Below are positions 23,811-34,026 of a stretch of 64,000 bases of DNA, in pieces. This stretch comes from Motilibacter aurantiacus. Lineage in GTDB: Bacteria; Actinomycetota; Actinomycetes; Motilibacterales; Motilibacteraceae. Under the pieces are notes generated by a model. It searched no databases. It was not told where the DNA came from and was given only the letters and a program-made list of their open reading frames with translations. Where the stretch lies: contig NZ_JAANNO010000010.1 in the NCBI RefSeq assembly GCF_011250645.1, positions 30,370 through 94,369 on the forward strand, given 5' to 3'. A program made the translations under genes and the position numbers. How positions within the stretch are numbered: the first letter of the stretch is position 1; every line of letters begins with the position of its first letter.

Positions 23811-24461
23811 TCAGCTGCCGGACGTGTCCTCGGGCACGGTCGTGTAGAAGGCGAGGGTGCGCACGGCCGCCTCGTGCGCCGGGCCGGGCTCGTCCCCGTC
23901 GGCGACGGCGGCGTGCGCCCACCCCGTGGCGGCGGCCCGGACGTACTCGATGCCCTCCGGCGAGGTGGCGAAGGCGGCCGCCTCCGCAGGGTCCACCGCA
24001 GCGCCGGTCTCGAGGTGCAACCCCAGGCCCATGAGCGCGAGGTCCCAGCCGACGCCCACCGCGCCCGGCCCGAACTGCTCCCAGAACACCGGGTCCACCG
24101 GCGACTCGTGGGTCAGCTCGAGCAGCGTCCCCTCGCCCGTCTCCGACAGCGAGACCGCGAGCCAGGACACGACGTCGCCGAACTCCCACGTCACGTCGAA
24201 GCGCTCCGGCGCCACGCAGCTCTCGATGCTGCCGCTCGCATTGCCCTCCGTGCGGTACGTGCCGCCGACCCGGAGGTCCCCGCTCACCGGCAGGAACCAC
24301 CGCACGATGCGCTCGGGCTGCGTGAGGGCCTGCCACAGGTCCTCGCGGCCGGTGGGGTAGGTGCGCCGGGCCACGGCGACCCTCGTCGGCGCTCCGTCGC
24401 GGGTGCCGCTGCGGACCTCGCGGGCGACGAGGCCGGCGGTGGCGACCGGGTCCTTCAGCAT
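23811..24461 (-). CDS. SRPBCC/AHSA1-domain protein
   Basis: A 216-residue START-like helix-grip protein: VARRTYPTGREDLWQALTQPERIVRWFLPVSGDLRVGGTY, then LTHESPVDPVFWEQFGPGAVGVGWDLAL. The first half is the AHSA1 fold, with a hydrophobic cavity for an unknown ligand; the longer C-terminus is common in actinobacterial members encoded with ArsR regulators. ATG 24461 has GGAG at seven bases. A short inverted repeat sits about 15 bp upstream as a likely operator. Confidence 0.88.
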   Translation of the reverse strand: MLKDPVATAGLVAREVRSGTRDGAPTRVAVARRTYPTGREDLWQALTQPERIVRWFLPVSGDLRVGGTYRTEGNASGSIESCVAPERFDVTWEFGDVVSWLAVSLSETGEGTLLELTHESPVDPVFWEQFGPGAVGVGWDLALMGLGLHLETGAAVDPAEAAAFATSPEGIEYVRAAATGWAHAAVADGDEPGPAHEAAVRTLAFYTTVPEDTSGS

Positions 24462-24474
24462 GCGCGCTCCTTGT

Positions 24475-24490
24475 ATAGGTGATGGCCTAT
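24475..24490. promoter_or_regulatory. Candidate ArsR operator
   Basis: ATAGG, six bases, CCTAT form an inverted repeat just upstream of the SRPBCC ATG. Read on the minus strand, a TATACA hexamer overlaps it. The position fits autorepression of the SRPBCC-ArsR operon. Confidence 0.4.
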
Positions 24491-24595
24491 GGAAGACCCT
24501 GGCACGGCAGGGCGGGCGACGCAAGGGGCCTGCCGACCCCGACGACCACCCGCGCCGTCATGCTGACGGGAGAGGCACCGGAGTCGGTGGTCGTC

Positions 24596-24669
24596 GTGTC
24601 GCAGGCTTGTCGTGTCGGGGGCTTGTCGTGTCGGAGGCTGTCGTGTCGGAGGCTGTCGTGTCGGAGATC
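24596..24669 (+). repeat. Five tandem GTG-bearing repeats forming a duplicated ribosome-site/start cassette
   Basis: Units begin at 24596, 24612, 24628, 24643 and 24658 (16, 16, 15, 15 bases). Each reads GTGTCG followed by CAGG, GGGG or GAGG and (T)TGTC. From the third unit on, each supplies a GGAGG five bases ahead of the next GTG, and the last three GTGs are in frame with each other. Confidence 0.85.
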
Positions 24670-25110
24670 GCGTCGGTCAGCCAGGCGTTCCACTGGGGCC
24701 TGCTGGAGCTCAGCGACGCGGACTCCCTCGACGAGCTCCCGGACTGGGACAGTGACTCGGGCTGGGTGGTCGGGCGTCACGGGTTCCTCCTGCGGGTGCG
24801 ACACGCCGACGACATCGAGGTCCCGGACGACCTCGAGGTTCCCGAGGACCTCGGGGACGACGAGGACCTGCCCGAGTTCCTGGTCGAGCTCACGTTCCTC
24901 CGTGGCGGCGCGCCCGGCGCTGCCGTCACGAGGGACGTGTCCCTCGAGGTCCCCTCGGGCCGGCTGCTCATCGGGGACTCCGACGGCGGGACGGAGATCG
25001 AGCTGCCGGCTCCGGGCCGGTGGCGGGTGCAGGTCCAGGCCGTGCCCGAGGACGTCCCGGAGCAGGTCAGGTTCTACATAGCTCCGGACGACGGAGAAGC
25101 TGCTTCCTAG
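24658..25110 (+). CDS. Hypothetical acidic protein
   Basis: A protein of about 150 residues starting VSEIASVSQAFHWGLLELSD, rich in Asp and Glu, with a central IEVPDDLEVPEDLGDDEDLPEFLVELTFLRGG and a C-terminal beta pattern LPAPGRWRVQVQAVPEDVPEQVRFYIAP. The ending resembles the strand-rich C-termini of several uncharacterised actinobacterial and immunity-like proteins, but I cannot assign a family. GTG 24658 is preferred because GGAGG lies five bases upstream; two identical start cassettes 15 and 30 bases earlier are also in frame, so N-termini may vary. Confidence 0.65.
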   Translation: MSEIASVSQAFHWGLLELSDADSLDELPDWDSDSGWVVGRHGFLLRVRHADDIEVPDDLEVPEDLGDDEDLPEFLVELTFLRGGAPGAAVTRDVSLEVPSGRLLIGDSDGGTEIELPAPGRWRVQVQAVPEDVPEQVRFYIAPDDGEAAS

Positions 25111-25221
25111 AGCTCAGTAGCGGCATCGACGTGCGAACCTCAGGCGCGCCGCCGTCGCCGGGACCGGGGACCTCGCGTCGTCTTCTCCGCCTGGCCCGCG
25201 CTGGCTGAGCGGTCCGGAGCC

Positions 25222-25860
25222 ATGTGGCCCGTGGCGCCGGACAGGCCCGGCCGAGACCTGGTCGCGCTGGACATCGCTCACGCAGCCGCCGCTCGGGACG
25301 GCCGGCTCGCCTGGCTCGAAGAGGCCGCCGACTCGGCGGACCACGACGGTTGCCGTCGCCCGCCCGGACGGGACGCAGCGTCGCGCGATGGCCGCTGTGC
25401 GCTCCGGCGGGGAGAACCCGATGTCACCTGCTCCAGCGTCACCTGGGTGCCCGACGGTTCAGCTCTGCTCCTCCTACGGTCGTTCGGGGAGCTCGGGGGG
25501 GTAGCCCCGCGGCTGTCGGACGTCCATCGCATCGCCGTTGACGGCTCGTCACGACCTGAGCGGCTGACGGCGAGGTCGGACACCTACGCGACGCCGGTGG
25601 CGGACCCGAGCGATCCCACCCGGGCCTACGCCGGGCTGTCCACCGGTGTGGTGGCCCTGGTCGCGGGTGCAGCACCACGACGCATTCCAGGGACCGAAAG
25701 CCTTCGTCCGTTCGATCTTGCCGTCACGCCGGACGGTGATCATCTGGTGGTCGGGCACCGCTCGGAGGTCGACCCGGACACGTTTCAACAGGGTTCCCGG
25801 ATGTTCACCGTCAACGCCGACGGGACCGAGGTGAACATTCTCTACAACCCTCCCGGCACC
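25222..25860 (+). pseudogene. Truncated TolB/WD40-like beta-propeller gene
   Basis: About 210 codons keep the character of a beta-propeller protein: VTWVPDGSALLLL, VHRIAVDGSSRPERLT, DTYATPVADPSDPTRAYAG, FDLAVTPDGDHLVVGH and MFTVNADGTEVNILYNP, the repeated PD40-type blades. The protein-like sequence stops near 25860, after which the frame merely continues through the antisense of another gene. The expected end, and perhaps the start, are missing, so I read it as a remnant cut by a deletion or rearrangement. Confidence 0.6.
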
Positions 25861-26352
25861 GCTTCTCGCGCCGAACACGGCCTCGCGCAGCTCCGCGTCG
25901 GGCAGGCAGGACGCCCCGCCCAGGGCGACGAGCCACGGCGCGGTGGCGGGGTCGTTCGACGGAAAGGTGCCCGTCCGCGACAGCCGGCGGAGCGCGCCAC
26001 GCCCGGTCCACGTGGGCACGTAGGCCGCCTGCGGACCCGGAGGCCGGCGCAGGCTCCTGCGCAGCAGGCCGTCGCGGCAGAGGCGGCCGGCGAGCCCGGC
26101 GACGCGCTCGTCGAGCGCCACGTCCCACCACAGCTGCTCCACCCGGCGCCCGGGGGCCAGGTCGAGGGCGTCCACGAGGGCGGCCTCGACGTCGTGCCGC
26201 GGGCGCGGGTCGACCGGGTCGAGCTCCCCGGTCGTGCGGGCACGCACGTCCCCGCGCAGGACGAGCGCCGCGACCGCCGTGTCCACGACCCGGCGCGGCC
26301 CCCCGGCGACGTACGCCGCCTCGTACGAGCCCAGTTCCTGCGTCTCGGCCAT
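25861..26352 (-). pseudogene. 3'-truncated TIGR04222-domain gene
   Basis: From ATG 26352, behind GGAGGAG, the product begins MAETQELGSYEAAYVAGGPRRVVDTAVAALVLRGDV, the TIGR04222 signature, and continues through WTGRGALRRL and PWLVALGGASCLPDAELREAVFGAR. Family members usually end in a Gly/Cys-rich tail after this point; here it is lost. The frame runs on to 25549 only as the antisense of the propeller remnant, so the two broken genes meet tail to tail at about 25860. Confidence 0.6.
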
Positions 26353-26448
26353 CGGCTCCTCCGCGGACGGTTCGGCCCCACCATCCTTGTCGATGCAGCC
26401 CCTGCCCGCACGGACACGCGGCAGGCCGCGCCTGCGACGATTCCCGCC

Positions 26449-28251
<1,803 letters not shown>

Positions 28252-28300
28252 AGGACGGCCGCGGCGCGGGTGAGAGCCCGGGATAACGGGCAACGCGCAA

Positions 28301-28322
28301 GGGCGGGCACGCAGGCCCGCCC
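28301..28322 (+). terminator. Hairpin terminator after the ABC exporter
   Basis: GGGCGGGC (28301-28308) pairs perfectly with GCCCGCCC (28315-28322) around ACGCAG, 50 bp after the ABC stop and 19 bp before the next ATG. Confidence 0.65.
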
Positions 28323-28340
28323 GACGGCCGGAGGCCACGC

Positions 28341-29447
28341 ATGACCGAGCCCGCTCCCGCCCTGTCCCGCCGCGGCCTGCTGACCGGCGCCGCCGTCGCA
28401 GCCGGCACCATCGCCCTGCCCGCCACCGCGTACGCCGCGCCCGCGCCGCCGCGGCCGGCCCGGCCCGTCCCCGTCGGGTTCGTGCTCTCGCACGAGCAGT
28501 TCCAGACCCAGGCCCTCGTGCAGTGGGGCGCGCAGGCCGAGGCGGCCGGGTTCGGCCTGATGTGGACCAGCGACCACCTCCAGCCCTGGCAGGACGTCCA
28601 GGGCCACTCGATGCACCCCTGGATGACCCAGGCGCTGCTCAGCGCCGCGACGAGCCGCGCGACGTTCGGCACCGGCGTCACGTGCCCGATCTACCGCTAC
28701 CACCCCAGCGAGGTCGCCCAGGCGTGGGCCACGCTCGGGATCCTCGCCCCCGGGCGCGTCTTCCTCGGCGTCGGGACCGGCGAGGCGCTCAACGAGAAGG
28801 CCGGCACCGGGCAGTTCGGGCCGTACGCCGAGCGCGCCGCGCGGCTCGTCGAGGCCGTCCAGCTCATCCGCCGGCTGTGGGAGGGCGAGCGCGTCACCTG
28901 GTCCGGGACGTACTACTCCGTCGACCGCTTCCAGCTCTACGACGTCCCCGAGCGCCCGGTGCCGATCTACATGGCCGCCAGCGGGCCGAAGAGCGCGTAC
29001 AACGCCGGGCTGCACGGGGACGGCTGGATCTGCAGCGCCGCCGACATCCGCAAGCCCGAGCTGCGCGACGCCTTCGCCCGTGGGGCGCGGGCGGCCGGCA
29101 AGGACCCCGACGCGATGCCCAAGTACGTCGAGGTGTTCGTGAACGTGGGCGACGGGCCCGGCCTGGAGTACGCCGCGAAGCGCTGGCGGTTCACGGTCGA
29201 CCCCTGGGACCCGTCGCTGCTCTACGACCCGGACCCGGTCTCCATCCAGCAGAAGGCCAACTCCTACTGGCCGCTGCCGCAGGTCTACGGCTCCTGGCCC
29301 AAGACCGGCGACCCCGCCGACCACGTCGCGGCGCTCCAGGGAGTCCTGGACCTGGGCGGGACGCCGTTCGTCCACTCCGGACAGCGGAACCAGTCTGCGG
29401 TGATCGACTTCTACGGGCGCCACGTCCTGCCGCAGCTGAAGGTCTGA
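28341..29447 (+). CDS. Tat-exported F420-dependent LLM oxidoreductase (TIGR03557 / fHMAD-like)
   Basis: A 368-residue luciferase-like enzyme. The N-terminus is a Tat signal (SRRGLLTGAAVAAG, cleavage near AYAAP). The mature part has GFGLMWTSDHLQPW, GTGVTCPIYRYHPSEVAQAWATLG, GRVFLGVGTGEALNE and MAASGPKSA, the pattern of F420-dependent glucose-6-phosphate dehydrogenase relatives. Exported members include the mycobacterial hydroxymycolate dehydrogenase fHMAD. Substrate is unknown, and no mycolate genes are visible here, so another envelope substrate is likely. Export with bound F420 via Tat is expected for the family. Confidence 0.88.
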   Translation: MTEPAPALSRRGLLTGAAVAAGTIALPATAYAAPAPPRPARPVPVGFVLSHEQFQTQALVQWGAQAEAAGFGLMWTSDHLQPWQDVQGHSMHPWMTQALLSAATSRATFGTGVTCPIYRYHPSEVAQAWATLGILAPGRVFLGVGTGEALNEKAGTGQFGPYAERAARLVEAVQLIRRLWEGERVTWSGTYYSVDRFQLYDVPERPVPIYMAASGPKSAYNAGLHGDGWICSAADIRKPELRDAFARGARAAGKDPDAMPKYVEVFVNVGDGPGLEYAAKRWRFTVDPWDPSLLYDPDPVSIQQKANSYWPLPQVYGSWPKTGDPADHVAALQGVLDLGGTPFVHSGQRNQSAVIDFYGRHVLPQLKV

Positions 29448-29538
29448 GAGCCCCCGGCACGACCGGGAGTCGCCTCGTTACGCTGCGTGGGTAGGACGGG
29501 CGAAGGAAGCAATCCGGGCGAGGAGAGGCGGGGCAGGG

Positions 29539-31182
29539 ATGCGACTGCGGTGGAGGGGCCGTCCGACCACCGGCACGCGCACGGCGGCCTGCGCCCTTGC
29601 GCTGGCGACGGTGCTGGCCGGCTGCAGCGGTGGGAGCGGCGACGAGGACGACGCGGCCGTTCCGGACGGCGGCGGCCGGGCGGCGATCGCGCTGATCGAG
29701 CCGGCGTCGCTCACCCCGCCCAACGTCGCCGAGTCGGCCGGGCAGGAGATCGTCGACGCGCTGTTCACCGGCCTGGTCGACTACGACGAGTCCGGTGCCC
29801 CACGCCGGACGGGGCTCGCCTCCTCGATCACCACGCAGGACCGCAAGCAGTGGACGATCACCCTGGCGGAGGGGTGGACGTTCCACGACGGCACGCCCAT
29901 CACGTCCTCCTCCTTCGTCGACGCCTGGAACTACGGCGCCAGCACCGGGCAGGCCAACAGCTCCTACTACTCGCTCATCGAGGGGTACGACGAGGTGGCC
30001 CCCGCCGACGACGCTCCCGCCCCCACCGCGACCGGGAGGGCGATGTCCGGGCTGAAGGTCGTCGACGAGCGCACCTTCACCGTCACGCTCTCCCAGCCCG
30101 ACAACAGCTTCGAGACCCAGCTCGGGTACGCGGCCTTCTTCCCGCTGCCGCCCGAGGCGCTCGAGGACCCGAAGGCGTACGACGACGCCCCCATCGGCAA
30201 CGGGCCGTTCCGCATGCAGGGCACCTGGCAGCACGAGCAGCTCATCGCCGTCGAGCGCTGGGACGACTACAAGGGCGAGAAGCCCAAGCTGCAGGGGATC
30301 GACTTCAAGCTCTTCGGCTCGATGGACACCGCGTACAACGAGCTGCTCGCCGGCGAGGTCGACGTCATGACCTCGCTGCCGGCGGCCCAGCTGGCGACGG
30401 CCCCGGAGGAGTTCGGGGACCGCTATCGGACGTTCCCGTCCTCCTACTTCGCCTACCTCGGGCTGCCCAGCGCCGACCCGGAGCTGCGCGACGTCCGCGT
30501 GCGCAGGGCGCTGTCGATGGCCATCGACCGCCAGCAGCTCAGCGACGTCGTGTTCCACGGCACCCGGGTGCCCGCCGACGCGTACGTCGGGCCCACGGTC
30601 CCGGGATACCGGTCGGGCAGCTGCGGGCAGACGTGCACCTTCGACCCGGTGCAGGCCAGGACGCTGCTCGCCGCGGGCGGCGGCCTCGACTCGATCACCG
30701 TGACCTACAACGCCGACGGCCCGCACAAGGAGTGGGTCGAGGCCCTGTGCAACCAGGTCTCCTCCAACCTGGACGTGCAGTGCGTCGCGACCCCGGTGCC
30801 CGACTTCAGCGTGCTCGTCGAGCGGCTGATGCGCGCCGCCGAGGAGGAGCAGCCGTTCGGGCCGTTCCGCATGGCGTACTCCCAGGACTGGCCGACGCTG
30901 GAGAACTACCTGACCTCGCTCTACAGCAGCGCCGGCTCGAACAACCTCTACGGCTACGCCGACGAGGAGGTGGACTCGCTGATCGCGAAGGGCCGCTCCC
31001 GGCCCGACCAGCAGGCCGCCATCCCGGACTGGCAGGCGGCGGAGGACCGGGTGGCCGAGGACGTGCCGGTCATCCCGCTCTTCTTCGGCACCACGGCGAC
31101 GCTGCGCTCCGAGCGCGTGCAGGACCTGCAGGTCGACACCTTCGAGCGCATCGACAAGATCGCCCTCTCCGTCACCGAGTAG
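29539..31182 (+). CDS. Peptide/oligopeptide ABC transporter substrate-binding lipoprotein (SBP_bac_5, OppA/DppA type)
   Basis: A 547-residue lipoprotein with lipobox LAGC in ALATVLAGCSGG. The body is a family-5 binding protein: ADPELRDVRVRRALSMAIDRQQL is the diagnostic motif, with WTFHDGTPITSSSFVDAWNY early and VPVIPLFFGTTATL near the end. It would capture peptides or similar solutes for an Opp/Dpp-type importer, but no permease or ATPase gene is adjacent, so it is orphaned. A near-perfect hairpin follows its stop. Confidence 0.92.
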   Translation: MRLRWRGRPTTGTRTAACALALATVLAGCSGGSGDEDDAAVPDGGGRAAIALIEPASLTPPNVAESAGQEIVDALFTGLVDYDESGAPRRTGLASSITTQDRKQWTITLAEGWTFHDGTPITSSSFVDAWNYGASTGQANSSYYSLIEGYDEVAPADDAPAPTATGRAMSGLKVVDERTFTVTLSQPDNSFETQLGYAAFFPLPPEALEDPKAYDDAPIGNGPFRMQGTWQHEQLIAVERWDDYKGEKPKLQGIDFKLFGSMDTAYNELLAGEVDVMTSLPAAQLATAPEEFGDRYRTFPSSYFAYLGLPSADPELRDVRVRRALSMAIDRQQLSDVVFHGTRVPADAYVGPTVPGYRSGSCGQTCTFDPVQARTLLAAGGGLDSITVTYNADGPHKEWVEALCNQVSSNLDVQCVATPVPDFSVLVERLMRAAEEEQPFGPFRMAYSQDWPTLENYLTSLYSSAGSNNLYGYADEEVDSLIAKGRSRPDQQAAIPDWQAAEDRVAEDVPVIPLFFGTTATLRSERVQDLQVDTFERIDKIALSVTE

Positions 31183-31197
31183 CGCCCCGGGTGCACG

Positions 31198-31231
31198 ACG
31201 GCGGCGCCGGGCATCCGCCCGGCGCCGCCGT
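31198..31231. terminator. Bidirectional hairpin terminator
   Basis: A perfect 15-bp stem (ACGGCGGCGCCGGGC and complement) with loop ATCC separates two convergent genes, the binding lipoprotein and the OmpA-like protein. Confidence 0.85.
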
Positions 31232-31248
31232 TCTCGCTGGCTCGCCCG

Positions 31249-33384
31249 TCAGGCGACGACCGTCACCACGACGCGACGGTTGGGGGCGCGGTCCTCGCGC
31301 GTCCCGCCCTTGACCACGTGGTGCGTGCCGCCGTAGCTCTTGACCGAGGTCGCGGCGTCCACGCCCTGGCGCTTGAGCTCGGCGCACACGGCCTGCGCCC
31401 GCTTCAGGCCGAGCGCCCGGTTGGCCGCGGTGTCGCCGCCGTCGGTGTAGCCGTCGCACCGCAGCCGCTTGGCGCCCTCGAGGCCCGCCGCCGCGGCCTT
31501 GACCGCGCGGAGGCCGGCCGGCGTCAGCTTGCCCGACTGGTACTGGAAGAGCGCGTCGCCGGTGAGCACGAGCGAGGACCCGGGGATCAGCACCGCCTTG
31601 TCGCCCTTGGCCATGTCGATGGCGACGGGCTTCTTCGCCGGCACGCTGAGCGTGACCTGCGCGACCGGGGAGGAGCCGGCGGCGTTGAGGGCCACGACCG
31701 AGACCTTGTAGGTCGTGCCGGCCTTGAGGCCCTTGAGCGGCACGACGCCACCCGCGGCGCCGACCTTCACGGTCCGCTGGTTGCCCTCGTCGTCGGTGAG
31801 CGTGACGACGTAGCCCGTCACGTCGGACCCACCGTCGTTCGCCGGGCCGGCGATGCGGACGGCCACCGCGGAGTCGGTCTTCGCGGCCACCGTGACCTTG
31901 GCGGTCCCGGCGACGGTCAGCGGGGTGGCGACAGCGGCCGTGCTCGTGGTCGAGACGCCCGCCGTGTTCGTCGCGGTGACGACCAGCGTGTAGGCCGTGC
32001 CGTTCTTGAGCCCGGGGATGGTCGCGGCGCCGCCCTCGGCGCCGAGCGTCACGGTGTGGTTGCCGGGCTGGGCGGTGACGGTGTAGCCGGTGACCGGCGA
32101 GCCGCCGTTGGAGGCCGGCGGGACCACGGTGACGACGAGCTTGCCGTTGCCGGTCTGGACGCCGCCGATCGCGGGCGCCGCCGGCGGGGTGACGACCGGG
32201 GCGGCCACCGGCTTCGGGGCCGGGGCCGGGACCACGACCGGGGCCAGAGCCGCGACCGGGGCCGGCGGGGCCGGCGCCACCACCGGAGCGGGGGCGGCGG
32301 TCCAGACCTGCTCGACGGTGGCCGTGCGCAGGGTGCCGCCGATCGTGCCGGTGAGCGTGACCACGTCGGTGCCGGCGCCGGAGCCGACGACCGTGAAGGT
32401 GGCCTTGCCGTCGGCGTCGGTGACGGCGGTCTGCGTGCGGCCGGCGTTCGGGCCGCTGGTGACGGTGAAGGTGACGGTCACGCCCACCCGCGGGGAGCCG
32501 CTGTTGTCCTTGAGGACGGCCGTGAAGACGCGGGTGGTGCCGGTCTCGGCCGAGGTCGGGTCGGCCTGCAGGTCGAAGTTCTTCGGCAGGCTGACCGAGC
32601 CGCCGCCGATCGAGACGGCGACCGCCGGGTCCAGCGGGTTCGGGTACGGCCAGTCGACGAGCGGGACCAGCGAGCCGGTGTCGCCGGTGAAGTAGCCGTG
32701 CCAGCAGGCCTCGACGAGCGAGTTGGTGAGCCCCGGGAACGCGGTCTGACCCGCCGTGGTCACCGCCGGGCCGCCGTTGCAGCCGCCGCTGTTGTAGCGC
32801 GCGGTGGGCAGCAGCGCGGAGAGCCAGCCGTACTGGCCCATGTTGGAGAAGAGCCCGCCACCGTTGTTCACGAAGTCGGCGATGTTGTCGGCGTTGCTGG
32901 TCAGCTTGGTCTGCACCGACGTGTTGCCCGAGACCGGGTCCGGGACCCAGACGACCGCGGGCTTGAGCGAGCCGTCCGCGATGCCGGCGAACAGGACGTC
33001 GGGGTCGGTGTAGTACGCGACCGTCGGGGTCGGCGTGATCCGCGAGAGGAACGCCGGCATCTTCGAGCCGATCGTGCCACCGCACGAGTTGCTGCTCTCG
33101 GTCATCCCGACGACGGCGATGCTGCCGTCGTTGGCGTTGCGCGCCTGGCCCTGCAGGCCCTTGAGCACCTCGGCGATGTAGCCGTCGGTGCTCTCGCCCA
33201 TGGTGGCGTGGCAGACCGGGTCCATGCCGTCCAGCACGACCGGCCCGCCGGAGGCGGCGGCCGCTGCGACCGTCGAGCCACCGAACGACAGGCCCGCGGC
33301 CGTCACCAGCGAGGCACCCACGCCCACGGCCAGCCCGACGACCGTCCGAGCGCGTGCCCGTCGGGACACATCCTGTGTCTTCAT
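31249..33384 (-). CDS. Large secreted multidomain protein: Ig-like, two FN3 and OmpA C-terminal domain
   Basis: A 711-residue exported protein with signal peptide ~1-40 (TVVGLAVGVGASLVTAAG). Residues ~45-320 are a Cys-containing domain I do not recognise. Then come an Ig-like Big_1-type domain (VFTAVLKDNSGSPRVGVTVTFTV), a Pro/Ala/Val linker, two fibronectin III repeats (GSPVTGYTVTAQPG; GSDVTGYVVTLTDD) and an OmpA/MotB peptidoglycan-binding domain (LRCDGYTDGGDTAANRALGLKRAQAV ... NRRVVVTVV). ATG 33384 has GGGAG upstream; the longer frame is not conserved. OmpA domains anchor to cell-wall peptidoglycan, so this is probably a wall-attached adhesin or binding protein. Confidence 0.85.
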   Translation of the reverse strand: MKTQDVSRRARARTVVGLAVGVGASLVTAAGLSFGGSTVAAAAASGGPVVLDGMDPVCHATMGESTDGYIAEVLKGLQGQARNANDGSIAVVGMTESSNSCGGTIGSKMPAFLSRITPTPTVAYYTDPDVLFAGIADGSLKPAVVWVPDPVSGNTSVQTKLTSNADNIADFVNNGGGLFSNMGQYGWLSALLPTARYNSGGCNGGPAVTTAGQTAFPGLTNSLVEACWHGYFTGDTGSLVPLVDWPYPNPLDPAVAVSIGGGSVSLPKNFDLQADPTSAETGTTRVFTAVLKDNSGSPRVGVTVTFTVTSGPNAGRTQTAVTDADGKATFTVVGSGAGTDVVTLTGTIGGTLRTATVEQVWTAAPAPVVAPAPPAPVAALAPVVVPAPAPKPVAAPVVTPPAAPAIGGVQTGNGKLVVTVVPPASNGGSPVTGYTVTAQPGNHTVTLGAEGGAATIPGLKNGTAYTLVVTATNTAGVSTTSTAAVATPLTVAGTAKVTVAAKTDSAVAVRIAGPANDGGSDVTGYVVTLTDDEGNQRTVKVGAAGGVVPLKGLKAGTTYKVSVVALNAAGSSPVAQVTLSVPAKKPVAIDMAKGDKAVLIPGSSLVLTGDALFQYQSGKLTPAGLRAVKAAAAGLEGAKRLRCDGYTDGGDTAANRALGLKRAQAVCAELKRQGVDAATSVKSYGGTHHVVKGGTREDRAPNRRVVVTVVA

Positions 33385-33608
33385 CTCTCTCCCTGCAGAT
33401 CCGGCGGGCGGGATCCGCCCGGGCGACACGTCGCGTGTCGCCTTCCTGATCGACGGGGTTTCGGCGGGGGTTAGCCGATCCGGCCGAGAAGCGGGCCCCA
33501 TACCCTGCTCGGTAGGCGTGGGGCCCGCCCGGGGAACTGATCGCCGCGACGCCACACAGATACGGCGGGCGGGACACGTGACCGACGCGACAGGCGGTCT
33601 GCGAGCAG

Positions 33609-33685
33609 TGGAGCCCCCGGTCGGATTCGAACCGACGACCTACCGCTTACAAGGCGGTTGCTCTGACCAACTGAGCTACAGGGGC
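33609..33685 (-). tRNA. tRNA-Thr (anticodon TGT)
   Basis: On the minus strand: acceptor GCCCCTG with CGGGGGC, D arm TAGCTCAGTTGGTCAGAGC, anticodon stem ACCGC/GCGGT with loop CTTGTAA, T arm GTCGGTTCGAATCCGAC, discriminator T. CCA is encoded (33611-33609). Anticodon TGT reads ACA. Confidence 0.95.
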
Positions 33686-33714
33686 GCGCGACGAGGGTAC
33701 CGACCCCGACGCGC

Positions 33715-34026
33715 TCAGGCCCCCGCGCGGATCGCTGCCTCGGCGTCCCGGGTGACGCGGCGCTCGACCACGAACGAGAGGAACGGGACGGCCCCGGCCA
33801 GCAGGACCGCGACGATCCGCGGCTTGGACCAGCGCGCCTTCATCCCCAGGTCGAACGCCACGATCAGGTAGGCGATGTAGCAGGCGCCGTGGATGGGCGA
33901 GAACGTCTCGGAGAACTCCGGGTGGCCCCCGATGTAGCGGACCGGCATCGCCACGAGGACGAGGATCAGCAGCATCACGCCGACGATGTAGGCCATGACT
34001 CGGTAGCGCTTCAGGGCAGAGCTCAC
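33715..34026 (-). CDS. DUF3817 small membrane protein
   Basis: A 103-residue protein with three predicted helices: YIVGVMLLILVLVAMPVRYI, SPIHGACYIAYLIVAFDLG and PRIVAVLLAGAVPFLSFVVE. The PxHG motif and WSKPRIVAVLLAG are typical of DUF3817, an actinobacterial membrane family of unknown role. The GTG at 34026 overlaps the SURF1 stop by four bases (GTGA), so the two are coupled; GAGGA lies nine bases upstream. Confidence 0.9.
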   Translation of the reverse strand: MSSALKRYRVMAYIVGVMLLILVLVAMPVRYIGGHPEFSETFSPIHGACYIAYLIVAFDLGMKARWSKPRIVAVLLAGAVPFLSFVVERRVTRDAEAAIRAGA

